From Piliocolobus tephrosceles (Eukaryota > Chordata > Mammalia > Primates > Cercopithecidae): DNA of 64,000 nucleotides. Location of the stretch: NCBI RefSeq assembly GCF_002776525.5, contig NC_045444.1, forward strand, positions 29,645,444-29,709,443, in the 5' to 3' direction. The position numbers and the translations under genes are program-made. The notes beneath the pieces are model-generated. The model saw only the letters and a program-made list of their open reading frames with translations. It was not told the origin of the DNA and made no database searches. Shown in pieces: positions 1-11,554 of the stretch; positions within the stretch are counted from its first letter, which is position 1; every line of letters starts with the position of its first letter.

Positions 1-750
1 TGAGTGAAAAAGGTTCAGAGAAAGAAACAGTCATTCCTCATTCAACAAAAATTAAGAGTGCCTATCATGTGCCAGGTAAATTAGCTAAGATGTTCTCATG
101 GAACATGTAATGTGGTAGGTGCTTCAATTAGGAAAGAATTAGGTGATACAAATGAGAACCCAGTCCTAGAAAGGGAGTTAGTGCCAGGGAAGGCTCTGTA
201 GAGAAGCTGATCTTAAGCCATGACCTCCATGATAATTAGAAGTTAGCCAGGTATGGGAGCAAGAGGTGGGATGTCCTAAGAGTAACAGCCTGTGCATAAA
301 GCCCAGGGCAAGAGAGAACATGGTCCAGAGATAAAAAGCAAATATGGCCAGAGCATTGACTGGGCAGAGATAGATGGGAAAGTGTGGGGAGGGAAGGGAC
401 AAAGATGAGGCTTGAAAAATAAGCAGGGAGAGGCCTTTCTGTCCTTAATGATACAAGTGACGGGTCAGAGTGGGTCTGAATAAACATTCAGGATATGGCT
501 TGAATGGACCACGGCAAACATGCCAGAACAAACACCAATGTTCAATCCTCCCTTGTCTTTTCAATTCCTACTAAAATAATGGTAGGGAATTTATTTAAAA
601 GGCATAGGCTCACAAGGATAAAATGAAAAACCGGGAAGGACAGCAATGGAAAAGAATGTGAACCAAATTTCAGAAGATGGAAAGCAGATGGATGGGTGAT
701 GGCTGAGCAGAGAGGAGGAGGCAGAATGTGTCCATAAGCATGCAGGGTTT

Positions 751-781
<31 letters not shown>

Positions 782-1194
782 AGTTTTAGCCAAGAAGAAG
801 GTTGCGTGTTCCACAGAAACTCTGAAAGGCTCAGGAATTTATCAGTCCAGGTTCCTCTATATAGAGGGGTACTTGTGGAGCAAAACTGAAAACAGAAGAA
901 TTGATAGTGATTTTACATAGAGAGAAAACAAACTCCTTGATAACTTCTCTAAGCCCATGCAGCTCCCACTTCAACAGCAGAAAGGATGCTTCCTAACTTG
1001 AGGGGTTAAACCAGAGACCAGGGGAGGCCAAAGGCAAGGGTGAGTGAAGTGAAAGTACACCCATTCATTGGTGATGTTTCTCCAGAACCTATTGCCTATT
1101 TGGCTCCCAGATAGCTGGAGAGTCCCCTTCTAGTAAATTATGCAAGAGCCTTTCTCTGGAAACTAACTAAACTGACTTACTGAAACTGAAATGT
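1..1194. other. Unassigned single-copy-like sequence
   Basis: No gene or confidently recognised repeat is visible here apart from a TG microsatellite at 753-778. Open frames on the minus strand are short and lack any recognisable domain, and one of them simply translates the TG repeat. Confidence 0.5.
753..778. repeat. (TG)n microsatellite
   Basis: About 13 uninterrupted TG units follow a short T run. This is an alternating purine-pyrimidine tract and is likely length-variable. Confidence 0.9.
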
Positions 1195-1400
1195 GGGGAT
1201 GCCACAACAAAATAACTGAACCTGTTTGTTCATTCCATGAAAAAGGTCACCAGTCAACAAGCCCTGTCTCTGAGCAGAGAACTTCTAATCATCTGTCACA
1301 GTCTTGCTCTCTGATATGAATGGACAGCCAGGAACCACCAGATATTTGAAGAAAACTCATAACATGAAATAAACAAGACAAAGCATAAGAAAGGAACTTG
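1195..1400 (+). mobile_element. Probable 5' part of a HAL1/L1-like element, split by an LTR
   Basis: The 3' end of this stretch reads directly into the sequence after the LTR (from 2043) once the LTR and one copy of CTTG are removed. The joined text resembles the start of the ORF1-like region of an old L1-related element. The left boundary is a guess. Confidence 0.35.
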
Positions 1401-2038
1401 TGATATGGAAGTGCTGGAAAGGGAAAAGCATGGTCCCTTTAAATGACAGGGAATGGGGGAAGGGAAGTGCTGGGTAGCGGAGGGTGGGGTCCATGGCTAG
1501 GGCTAAACCCCCGTGGACCTAGGTGAGGACAGGCATTTCCTGCCTAAATGTTGCATTTGCCAAGCCACCCTGGCCTGCCAAGCCCCCATCCTGTGCCTAT
1601 AAAAACCCCGAGACCCCAGCAGGCAGACACACAGGCAGCTGAATATTGAGAAAAGCACATCACAGGAGGAACACACGAGTGGCTGGACATCCAGAGGAAC
1701 TCACCGACAGGAACCGGGTGTGATCGATTCTTCCGGTACTCCAAGGAAAGAATCCAGGATACCGAAAGCCCTCTGACCTTGCGACAAAGTAGAGGTTTAA
1801 TTGAGATGGTTAAGACAAGGCGCTGATAGACAGAAAAACTAAAAGAGCACCCTGTAACACATGCCCACTGGGGCTTTAGCTGTAAACATTCACCCCTAGA
1901 TACTGCCATGGGGTCAGAGCCCCACAGTCTCCCTGTCTGTATGCTCTCCTAGAGGTATGAAAAGTGGGGCGCTGAAGAAGCAAGTCACACCCCCACTGTA
2001 CACCCTGGGAGGGGAACAAGGGAACTTTTCCTGTTTCA
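1401..2038 (+). mobile_element. Solo LTR of an ERV1-class endogenous retrovirus
   Basis: The element begins TGATAT, ends TTTCA and is flanked by an exact 4-bp target duplication CTTG (1397-1400 and 2039-2042), the size expected for ERV1/gammaretrovirus-like integration. A TATA box (TATAAAAA) at 1598-1605 sets the orientation. No retroviral internal sequence lies on either side, so it is a solo LTR left by recombination. It shares blocks with the LTR at 42495-43214: start TGATA, the TTGC(C)ATTTG block, the ACTGCCATGGGG block and the CCTGT(T/C)TCA end. It appears to lack the polyadenylation-signal region present in that copy. I could not assign a subfamily; MER52, MER61 and MER65-type LTRs are candidates. 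Confidence 0.82.
1598..1605 (+). promoter_or_regulatory. TATA box of the ERV1 LTR
   Basis: TATAAAAA lies mid-LTR after a C-rich stretch, where a U3 core promoter would be expected. It is the ancestral viral promoter; present activity cannot be judged from sequence. Confidence 0.5.
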
Positions 2039-2042
2039 CTTG

Positions 2043-3490
2043 GAAGAAACTGAGACAATGTATAGAACAGAAGAAAACTTTAAAAAAAAAAAATACTATA
2101 AGAAATATCCACATTGATAATTGCATCCATGGCAGAAAAGACAAATGCAGTAAGAAAGGACATCCAAGAACAAGAAAGAGTGCTTGCAATTAAAAATATC
2201 ATAACCAATAAATAAATAAATAAATAATCAGTGGAAGTGCTGAATGATAAAGTGGAGAAAATCTTGTAGAAAGCAGACCAAAAAGAAAAACAAAAAGGAG
2301 GAGGATGGGAAAAGAGAAAAATAAGGTCAATTTAGGGGCTGAAGAAAGTGAATACTGAGAAAATAGTGTGGGAAGAAAATCAAAGAAAAAATATAAGAAA
2401 TTTATTTTTACTAATGGACTCAGTTCTTATCTTAGAATAATAAAGGAACCAAAATTCAATCCAAGTAGGATCATCATAGAATTTCAGAATATCAGAAGTA
2501 AACCAGAAGGTCCTAATACCTTTTGGGTGACAGAGCAAGGGAAGTCAGACGCAAGCAGTCTTGCTGTCAGACTTCTCAGGAGGAAGTTTAAAAAGCAGAA
2601 AACAATGAAACATGACCTCAAAATTTTAAAATAAATAATTTTAAATAAGAGTTCGATAGTCAAATATCAATCAAATGTGAGGTAGGCTAGAGGCATTTTC
2701 AGGCAATCAAGTCTTTTATGTACCCTTTTTCTTGAGAAGATACTGGTGGATGTGCTCCTCTATAAGAAAAAGGTAAACCAAGGAAGAGAAAGACATAGAA
2801 TCCAGGATATAGTTGACCCAAGGGCCCAAAGAGCAAATAGAACAAACAGGAGCAAGAGAATTGAGGCCTCCAGGAAGGTAGAATCCAAGAAAAAAAAGTG
2901 GAAATGATAGGTTTCCTAATGTGGCCAGCATTGAGCAGATGAATTACTGACAGTGACAGAGCTTGGGAATGGATTTGTTGATAGTGACACAGAAACCAAG
3001 CAAATAAACCCAAAGTAATAATTAGCTCCAGGAAAAAATGAAGAGTTGTTTGGGAAAGGAAATCTAATCATAGAACACAATGAGGCTCAGCAGGGAACAC
3101 TTTTTACGTAGTAGTAATAATGCTGTAAACACAGTATTTATTTAACCAAAAGTTGAGATATAGTCATATTGGAAAAATAGGGTGAGGGAAAATGTGTGTG
3201 TGCATCCATGCTTATAAAAGAGAGCAAACTAAATCATTTCCAAAGGCAGGAAAGTCAATAGATTTCACACATTTAAAAAAATCAAGAAATAGCAAGATAA
3301 GAAATGACTACAATTCTCTCAGAGTATCCTCTGAGGAAGGTATGGGGCATGGGGGTAGGGAGGACTGAGGAAGAAGATTTTGCTTTTTACTATAAAACTT
3401 TTGTTGTACTCTCTGATCCTTTAAAACTAAATACATGCATTATCTTAGGGATTCATGATTTTTGTAATCTCTGGAAATATTGTGCAAAAA
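2043..3490 (+). mobile_element. HAL1/L1-type non-LTR retrotransposon, ORF1-like region and 3' part
   Basis: The sequence follows the remembered consensus of an L1 ORF1-like element for about 1 kb. Recognised parts are an early segment near 2043-2200, a middle segment near 2480-2500 reading ATAGAATTTCAGAATATC, and a later segment near 2735-2830 with GGTGGATGTGCTCC and GGAAGAGAAAGACATAGAAT. An 88-codon remnant frame (2368-2634) covers the middle. No ORF2/reverse transcriptase part is seen, which favours HAL1 over a standard L1. The copy is inactive and broken by stops and indels. The right end near 3490 is approximate. Confidence 0.6.
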
Positions 3491-3585
3491 TCTATTTGAA
3501 TATTGCCGCTTAAAATTTTTTCTATTTTTTTCTGTCTGGAACTCCTATTAGACATATGTTGGATTCTCATCTTTTAAGATTTTAA
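3491..3585. repeat. Old repeat fragment, part 1 of 3 (interrupted by Alu copies)
   Basis: This T-rich sequence continues after the Alu pieces at 3846-3918 and again after 4198, judged by the target duplications. The joined text resembles a widespread old mammalian repeat whose family I cannot name. Confidence 0.35.
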
Positions 3586-3603
3586 CATCTCTTTCCTATT
3601 TTC

Positions 3604-3830
3604 TTTTTTTAAAATTTTATATATATAAATATAAATACAAATATATATATAAATATATGTGTGTGTGTGTATATATATAAATAAATATTGGGGTCTTGCT
3701 CTGTTGCCTGGGCTGGAGTGCAGTGGCATGATCACAGCTCAATGAAGCCTCCAATTTCTAGGCTCAAGCAATTCTCTCGCCTCAGTCTCCCAAGTAGCTG
3801 GGACTGCAGACTCATGCCACTATGCCCAGC
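3604..3830 (-). mobile_element. Alu monomer (FLAM-like), minus strand, with a degenerated A-tail
   Basis: The Alu left-arm sequence runs 3689-3830 in reverse complement, including GCCTGGGCTGGAGTGCAGTG. The reversed tail (3604-3688) has decayed into a TATA/TG microsatellite. Near-identical target duplications flank it: 3586-3603 and 3830-3845, both containing TTTCCTATTTTC. It is about 140 bp without the tail, so it is a monomer rather than a dimeric Alu. Confidence 0.8.
3609..3688. repeat. AT/TG-rich microsatellite
   Basis: Runs of TA, TAAA and TG units derived from the reversed Alu A-tail. Confidence 0.85.
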
Positions 3831-3918
3831 ATCTTTCCTATTTTCAGTTTCTTCCTCCATTTTGTTATATTCTTTTAAATTTTTACTATCTAGCTTCTAG
3901 GTTGTCAATTCTCTCTCT

Positions 3919-4197
3919 CCCTGTTTTATTTATTTATTTTTTTTGAGATGGAGTGTTGCTCTGTCGCCAGGTTGTAGCGCAGTGGCGCGATCTCAGCTCA
4001 CTGCCACCTCCATCCCCCACGTTCAAGCAATTCTCCTGCCTCAGCCTCCTGAGCAGCTGGGACTACAGATGCCCAGCTAATTTTTGTATGTTTAGTAGAG
4101 ACAGGGCTTCACCATGATGGCCAGGATGGTCTTGATCTCCTGACCTCGTGATCCGCCCACCTCGGCCACCCAAAGTGTTGGGATTACAGGCGTGAGA
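3919..4197 (-). mobile_element. Alu (AluS/Y-type), minus strand, 5'-truncated
   Basis: A TTTATTT tail is followed by reversed Alu body ending at GGGATTACAGGCGTGAG, so the 5' GGCCGGGCGC segment is missing. GTGATCCGCCCACCTCGG and GATCTCCTGACCTC are features of younger AluS/Y copies. Imperfect target duplications TGTCAATTCTCTCTC (from 3903) and TGTAATTCTCTCTT (from 4199) flank it. Confidence 0.9.
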
Positions 4198-4639
4198 ATG
4201 TAATTCTCTCTTTATCAATGTGTGTAATACTTAGCATGTCCACTGAGTTAATTTTGATGAATATATAAAAATTCTATTTAGTCCTTTAAATCATATGCAT
4301 TTTTTATGGCCTATTTTTTTATTTCTCATGCTTTCAATTTATTTCTTATACCATTATTTTAAAACCTACTTTATCTTCTCTATCCTGAAGTCCTAGTATC
4401 TGAAGTTCATGAGAGTCTAATCCTATAGTAAGTTGTTAGAGCTGATTTCCGACTTGCTTAAAGTCAGAAACTTTTGAACTAGATAACGGATAGGACACAT
4501 CAGAAGAGAAGTTTTTGTGAAGAGGAGAGGAAGGTGACAAGTTCACTTTTAGGCATTACTCAGCATGACTTGGAAGAGCTATTGATGCACCAAAGTGAGT
4601 CAATGGAAAGAGGTTTGAATCTAGGTTTTATTCTTCCTT

Positions 4640-4668
4640 AAAAAGAAAAAAAAAAAAAAAAAAAAAAA
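4640..4668. repeat. A-rich homopolymer run
   Basis: An almost pure A tract interrupted by one G. The sequence upstream shows no recognisable retroposed gene or SINE body, so its origin is unclear. Confidence 0.8.
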
Positions 4669-5644
4669 GAACTAGTCTTCTAAAATCTAAGATATTTACT
4701 TAAGCTGTTAGGCAACCAGCAGGTATTTATAGAGTGCCCATGCAATCTCAAATCTCTGCTCTTATGGGAAAAATAATTAGAAGAAAAATCAGACCTTTTA
4801 ACATTCTATGGCTAAATTTCCCTCTTCTGAGCTTTGAAAAATTTTTGCATGTTGGTTGTTTAAAGATCACAACAATCCATGGTCTTCTTTCAGAATATAG
4901 TGAACATTATTGTGAGGTTCAACATTATTTGCAGAAGAGCTTTTTACTTTCCACCTTGAAACATTTTTTTCTTTGAAAAGTAAGTTCACGAATATGGGCA
5001 AATATGCTCAGTAGAGACTCAATATGGATTCAGAGTTTGTGTTAATGTTATTGTGGGTCAGAGCCACAAAGATGCACAAACATCTCTATAAACACTAACA
5101 TGGGTATAAATGAAAACGATATACCTTTAATCATATAATATATATTCCAGAAAAGGTATTATTCAATGTAGTTCTCGTATAAAATTAAAAAAATTCTTGT
5201 AAATTAAAAAGGTAATTATTCCATTATTTAGATGTATCGAGAGTCTGCATGGGCTATCTTAAAGTACAGTGTGTATCACCTGAACTGTCAATACATGCTG
5301 TAGTTTATACACACTTAACAATTCAGTAATGTATGCCAGGGTATAACTGAGTCCTAATGGTGTCAAAAGCTGGATTATTCTAGAACTAGACATTAGTTTG
5401 GGAATACAGACAGCAAATGGCCAGATGGGCCCTGCAGTAAACTGTTGAAGGCCATTTAAAACCAATCCATGTGTCGATGTATTCCAACAGAGAATTATGG
5501 GCAACAAATAGATGAGATACCAAAAATTGTGTTACAATATCTTTGTTAAGCCAGAAATAACATTCCAATTTTATAGGACTTGAACTAAAGCAAATCTTAT
5601 TCTTTACTTCCCTGTGTAAATAAATGAGCAAAACCAACTCTGTT

Positions 5645-5705
5645 GTCTAGCAGATTTATGGCCCACAGTACGTGCTCACTATGCAGTTGCTGAATGAACG
5701 AATGC
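5645..5705 (+). repeat. Possible L2 3' end remnant
   Basis: CACAGTACGTGCTCA followed by TTGCTGAATGAACGAATG resembles the terminal L2 motif (…GTAGGCGCTCAATAAATATTTG…GAATGAATGA). It is short and diverged. Confidence 0.3.
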
Positions 5706-7495
5706 CTTGGTATGATGAAGTGGAAAAGGTTATGCATACACTATTCTATCCCTTTCTGGGTCCTGAATGTTTCTGTATACTGCTGTGTGGTTTGGTAGTT
5801 TGAGTATGTTTTATTTAGGTGGCTTGCATATGTGAAGTGGAAAGAGGTAAGGTTGGTTGAAGGGTAATTATTTCTTGATGGAAGGATATAAAAAGTATAA
5901 ACAGATCAGCTATTGCTTAAGCAAACTCAGCTCTTCATTTCTGATCTACAATGCAAATGGTATACAAAATAAGGTTTCATTAAAGAGTGACTGTCACATC
6001 AACAGGAAAGAGAATGAAGACCTGCTATGCAGTATTATTAGATATATTGAATTTGTTGTCACTAAGATCAACAAAATACTGCTTTGAAGGACTACACACT
6101 GTGACATAGAAATTGCTTTGCTACACAGAACACTCCTTTGATATAATTTTTTTTTTCATTTTATTGTAATGGGGTTATACTTCTAGAAGAAATGAATATC
6201 AATTTATTGATGACTTAGACTACTATTTAAAAAGTAATACACCAATTAGAAAGCATCTGTGATAACTAACAATCTATTTTGAAAGAAAAAAAATTAGAAT
6301 CTTTTTATCACATGATATCCCCACCACATGAAATAACTTCATTATCGTAGGATGTGGAATGGGACGTTTTCTATCATCTTGGTACTTCAGTTGAGGCTCT
6401 AATGCTGAGGATTAATACCTACAAACACTAAACAGAGGTGCCAGGCACACCTCTGCAGGACTTGCTAAAGACAGAAATATTATCTGTAAAATATTCTTAC
6501 CCCATCACTCTCTAACAGCCTACATAAGAAAAGGGTAGAGACTGGGATGCCTGCCAGGAGAAGGGCTGGCATCTCTTTCCCCAAGCTGGATGGCTGCCAA
6601 ACTGCCGAAACTCAACACCTGCCTCCTTCCACTCCTAGAACAGAGCATAGAATTCTTGGGAGAACCTACTGCATGCCTCCTAAATATAGGGCATAGATCA
6701 TGGTGATGGCCCTGATTTGAGATTCTGAAGCTAGGAGACTGACCGAAGTTGTCAACATGGCATGTCAAGGAGAAAGGCAAGCAATGGAAGTAGCGTCTAT
6801 TTTTACCATTCGTAAGGAAGAAGACGCCTGATGTGTTTTCCTCTGGGTCCAGTGGTGCGGGGAGGGAGCTAGGCTTACACAGTATTGAAAGGACCATGTT
6901 TTAAGAAGACTGGGCCTATAGGGCAAGGTACATGGAAGTGGGGTATGATCTGAGAAAAGGAGGTGATTAGAAGTCACCCAGACAGGGTTTCATCCATGAC
7001 AGATATACTACCTCTGTGTATGAGGTCTCCACAGGTGTGTCTCAAAAGAACATAACTAAGTGCCATACAAAAGACCCAACCAAAGGCATCTGATACCTAA
7101 GAGAGGCCCTCAAACAGCACCAGCTATGTAACTAGCTTACTCCCCTTTTCTCTCATCCCTCCTCCCAGTCTAGTCCCTACTGCAGGAGCCTGAAGGAGAG
7201 GGGAAAAGGCATGAACAGATGTGTAAGTAACTGATCTGTTGAACAGGTTGGACTTTATAGGGTATAATGAGGGAGCAGTTTTAGTTTCCCTTCCACCATT
7301 GCCTTCAATCACACTCTCATATCTTCTTCTTGTGGGTGACAACATGGGAAGACATTATGGCTTTCTGGCTTGTGGCTAATTTCTTCTGGTACTGTTAGCA
7401 TGTTTTTCTCCTTCCTACATTATAATCTAAGGTTAGAAGAGGCCTTTTCAAGCATGGTGCTAAAGGTAGAAACCACAAAAGAAAAGAATGGACTT

Positions 7496-7800
7496 GGTCG
7501 GGAGTGGTAGCTCATGCCTGTAATCCCAGCACTTTGGGAGGCCGAGGCAGGTGGATCAACTGAGGTCAGGAGTTTGAGACTAGCTTGGCTAACATGGTGA
7601 AACCCTGTCTCTACTAAAAATACAAAAAATTAGCCAGGTATGGTGGCACACACCTGTAATCCCAGCTACTTGGGAGGCTGAAGCAGGAGAATTGCTTGAA
7701 CCCAGGAGGCGGAGGTTGCAGTGAGCTGAGACTGCACCACTGCATTCCAGCCTGGGTGACAGAGCAAAACTCTGTCTCAAAAAAAAAAAAAAAAAAAAAA
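7496..7800 (+). mobile_element. Full-length AluS-type element
   Basis: A complete dimer runs from GGTCGGGAGTGGTAGCTCA to an approximately 24-nt A-tail. The CTGAGGTCAGGAGTTTGAGAC segment is typical of AluSx-like copies. The target duplication is AAGAATGGACTT (7484-7495) and AAGAATGGACTC (7801-7812). Confidence 0.95.
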
Positions 7801-7970
7801 AAGAATGGACTCATCTGTGTAAAATGAAATACTATATCACAAATTTCATAAATACAACTGAAAGACAACCCACAAAACTGTAAGAAATATTTGTAACATA
7901 CACTACAGAGTTAATCAGTTAACTCTTGGAAATCAGTGGGGGCTCACTGTCAGGTTCAATTAGCTCCCTC
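7801..7970. other. Short spacer
   Basis: Nothing recognised between the Alu and the next MIR. Confidence 0.4.
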
Positions 7971-7974
7971 TACT

Positions 7975-8190
7975 AGATGACCTAGTAGCTGTGTGACTTC
8001 AGGTGATTCACTTAACATCTCCAGGCTTCAGTTTCCTTTTCTAAAAAGGGGGATATAATACCATTACTGACTTTAGTGGGTTGTGGGGAGGATTAAATAA
8101 GCTAATTTATGTAAAGCACTTAGCACAGCATCCAGGCAAGAGTATGTACTCAAATAAACCTCAGCCTTTTATCCTCATTACCATCATCAA
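7975..8190 (+). mobile_element. MIR (CORE-SINE)
   Basis: It reads GTAGCTGTGTGACTTCAGG, then a CTTAACATCTCCAGGCTTCAGTTTCC core, then GAGGATTAAATAAGCTAATTTATGTAAAGCACTTAGCACAG in order (given in pieces), matching the MIR consensus through the 3' tail. It is an ancient tRNA-derived SINE, diverged and inactive. Confidence 0.88.
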
Positions 8191-10320
8191 ATCTCCAAGT
8201 GGCAAGTGATGGGCAGTAAAAATTGATTTGTAACCATTCTTCCCCTATTTTGTCTGTATTAGCATAGTTTTCCAGAATAAGCATGTGTTATTTTGGTAGG
8301 GAAGATACACAAACTATTTCAATTTAAAAATAAGAATAAAGTCATTTGTGAGCCTCTGCCAACATTACAAAGTAGAGAAAAGCGGCTGTAGTTTCTTACT
8401 TGGGCTATAGATGATCCCCCTGTTCAATTTGTTGTACATAATGTCCCTGTGCTATTGGATAGGCAAGATGGTTCTCCTCCAATGGAGGCAAGAGCCATCT
8501 GGTCATTCATTGATAGAAATAAATATCTGATTACCAATTATGTTTCCACTGATCAGTATATACACGTACAAGACACACAAAAGATACAAGGGCCTTAGAA
8601 AACAGTCACAGGAATGGAATCAAACATTTTGTATCACAGCATTGTATTATGTTGTCACATTGGGTTTTACTTGTTTATCATATCACCTCATTTACCCTAA
8701 TGAAAAATTACTCCTCGGACTCAGTTTCCTTTACTGGCTTCACCATTCATTCTGGGCACAATTTTATAAAAATAAGGCAAATGGAAAGATACTGATGTCA
8801 CTGTCAGATGAAGCAAAACCACATGAGAGGCCCTGGCTCTGGTGCTCATTTAGGTTAGGTTGAAGTAAGAGGGAAGAAGTTCTGGGATGTATGTGTCACA
8901 GTATTTGAAATGGCTGCCTTCTGCAAACAAGCTCAATTTACAAGAGAAGCACACATAAGGTAGAGGAGGGTTTCAAGTTTTAAACTATGTTACTAAGTAC
9001 ACATTTGGTTCTAAACTTTAAAGCAGCGCTGAATTGCATTTGGATAGAGTTATAGCATTGCTTTAAACACACACGCACACCCAGAGACACACACCATGGA
9101 GGTAATCCAGTTACTCCTGCAGCACAGATGTGCACAAGAATGCTCTAAGTGATTAAGATAGGGCTTTAAAGTTAGTTAATTACAAACATCTCTTTTTCTA
9201 TGATCAACACTGATATCAGCTTGAGTTCTGGTTGGTGGAATTTAAATTTCAATCTAGATTTAAATGTTAAGATGCCCTTTGGACTTGCTCTTGTGCTGTA
9301 GAATTGGCTTAGTGTGGGGGCCATCAGTATGTAAACTCCTTCGATCAGTTCTAACAGTTTTAAAAGCAGAATTCTGTTTACCTCATATTATTAAACAGAG
9401 CTTCTTGTAAATAGCACTTATCCTTCCTTGGAAGGAAGGATAACAAAAGTCATAAATGTATTATTATAAAACCTATTTTGATAGAAAAGAAATCACTTGT
9501 CATTAACAAAGCAACCACACCACTCCGCTCTGATTACTGGCATGATCCTTTCTAAAAACACCATAGGACTGTTGAGAAGGTAAGGTATAACAACGTATAG
9601 GAAAGTGTTCAGTATAGTGGTTGGCACAAATACTTGCTTAACAAAGTTGAGTGTTGCAAAATGAAGGTTATTGCCAGAGAAAGTGAACCTAGAGAGTTAC
9701 AATAAACATGTATTTATTTTTATTAGTCCAAATTTTATTTTCACAAGACTTAAATATCAAACTCTCAACCTATAGATGTTATATTGGAAAAATATTTCTG
9801 CTACTGGAGATTTTTAAAGTTACAGTCACATTAAAGTCGAAAAGGACAAATGAGGCTGCTTCCAACTGGCCTTACATTCCCCGACCTAAGCTACATGCAA
9901 GAGAATACAAGGTCACTTCTGGCCTCCTGGAGCCATGATGATGAGACCATGCTTCCACCAATGAGCAGAACAATCCAATTTCCCTGAATTACTAAAGAAT
10001 GGATAAATTAGGTCATCTTCTAACAAAATATATATTGTTCTTCTACTGGAAAACAATATGGATACACTCTTTGAAAGAGAGATATGTGATCATTCCTGTC
10101 TGCTAGGATTAATGAATCTGTTGGTGTTAATGGCAAAGAAACTTGTCTGCAAAAGAATGGCCTTTTCATTTTGTCTTATTTGTAGTTTGCTCACAACACG
10201 AGAGAGGATGGTAACTACGCCAGTTAAATTTCCCTCTCACTAAGGTAGTCACATACGTCTGAGAAACAGGACTGTGAGGGGATTTGTAGGGTGTCTATGT
10301 AAAAATTCATCAGTAGGAGA
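8191..10320. other. Unassigned sequence with a perfect hairpin
   Basis: No gene or clear repeat. A 107-codon plus-strand frame at 8540-8863 has no recognisable domain and is probably chance. A strong inverted repeat lies at 9418-9443. A short CA-rich patch lies at 9068-9097. Confidence 0.45.
9418..9443. repeat. 26-bp inverted repeat
   Basis: Arms TTATCCTTCCTT and AAGGAAGGATAA are exact reverse complements separated only by GG. The arms alternate pyrimidine and purine blocks, so a cruciform or tight hairpin is possible. Confidence 0.95.
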
Positions 10321-10324
10321 GTGA

Positions 10325-10515
10325 GAGTAGCAAAATACTTTTAGAATCAAATTGCCCTGGACTCAAATTTCAGGGTCACCATCTAACAGGTAAGTAACCC
10401 TGGGCCAATATGATAACCTAGCTGAGCCTTTTGTTTTTCACTTATCAAATAAGAACAAGCTCCTAAAGATGTTTTAAGGATTAGTTGAAATGGTGTATGG
10501 CTACCTAATGCATCC
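10325..10515 (+). mobile_element. MIR (CORE-SINE), diverged
   Basis: TTGCCCTGGACTCAAATTTC, AGTAACCCTGGGC, the degraded TGAGCCTTTTG core and TTAAGGATTAGTTGAAATG follow the order of the MIR consensus. Confidence 0.7.
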
Positions 10516-11365
10516 CTTATTAAGAGGGAGATTATGCCTCAATAAATTCATTTCACACTGAGACTAACTTCCCCAGAAGGACAACATACCTGCTTAGCCT
10601 AGACAAAGTGGTTGCTGATGTTTTGGGTTATCATTATTAGAAAGAGATTCCTGGTAAAGTCCCAGAATTGGTTGATGAATTTATATATTTTCTTATATTT
10701 ATTTTTATGTCTGCTCTAAATAGCCCCACTGAATTTCTCACCTTGCACTGGTGGCTACTGCTCATGGTAGTGGTCTAAAAACCTTCCAGACACCTGAGTT
10801 GTGAGGATGGCAAACAACAATGATGACAACCACCACCCCCCTTCCCTTGTAATTTGTTCTCTTCTTCCATTATTTCTGATTGGTGTAGTTGCACTAAGAA
10901 CTCAAAGAAAATCATGGATAAATAGGAAAGATTTGTTTGAGGAATATTATTCAAATAGGTTAAGTGCAGATTCTTGAGAACTGACTTTAAAAAAACATGC
11001 TAGCAAAGCTCAGGGAGGGGAGAAAAGAACACGAAAAAATCCGTAACTAGACACAGAATCAAAATTTTCATTCTTAAGACTCCTTTCCTCTTTTTCCTTT
11101 CTCTTAGTCAAAACACTGTCAAGTCATAACTTATACAAAGAGTACTGAAAAGCTTTCAGATAGGTAGACATTATCTTCCTATTGTGTTATTATAATTACA
11201 TTGTGTTAAAGGTTCAATTCTATAACCTGTATATAATCATACAGGATAGTGTGAATGTGTGTGTGTGTGTGTGTGTACACATCTGCATTCATTTGCATTT
11301 TTCTAGAAAGGAGTTCATAGATTTCACTTAATTTCTAAAGAGATTCATGACATTCCCATGAGGTT
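10516..11365. other. Unassigned sequence
   Basis: No gene seen. It contains a (TG)n microsatellite at 11256-11276 and an ATTTGCAT octamer (reverse of ATGCAAAT) at 11291-11298. Confidence 0.4.
11256..11276. repeat. (TG)n microsatellite
   Basis: About 10 uninterrupted TG units. Confidence 0.9.
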
Positions 11366-11480
11366 GAGAAGAATTCATTCATTCCATGAATATATTTTGT
11401 ACATACTTTTAGGTACTATGGTAAGCAAAGGAACACATGGAAGACAGTGCTTGGCCTTTGCAGTTTAGAGTGTAGCAAAT
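11366..11480 (-). mobile_element. L2 3' end, minus strand
   Basis: ATTCATTCATTCCATGAATAT is followed by a diverged version of the reversed L2 terminus, then CAGTGCTTGGCCTTTGCAG in place of the tail of the consensus. This is an ancient, inactive LINE remnant. Confidence 0.65.
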
Positions 11481-11554
11481 GATTTGAATAAGGGGGTTGC
11501 AGTGAGGTGAAAGTATTAATCTTACCACCTTATGAATTACTCTTCTCTCCTAAT

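Larger units (their letters stand above)
4198..7495. other. Unassigned AT-rich sequence
   Basis: The first about 240 bp look like the continuation of the old repeat at 3491. The rest shows no gene. It contains a poly(A) run (4640-4668) and a weak L2-like end near 5645-5705. Stretch 6500-7345 has several overlapping minus-strand frames without recognisable domains. Confidence 0.45.

Noticed and set aside
1544..2193. Frames over the ERV1 LTR on both strands
   Set aside because: LTRs are non-coding. No gag, pol or env sequence adjoins either LTR.
4640..4668. Poly(A) run as the tail of a processed pseudogene
   Set aside because: No gene-like sequence or target duplication upstream.
8540..8863. 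107-codon plus-strand open frame
   Set aside because: No domain, no start context or splice evidence, and length within chance for 64 kb of six-frame reading.
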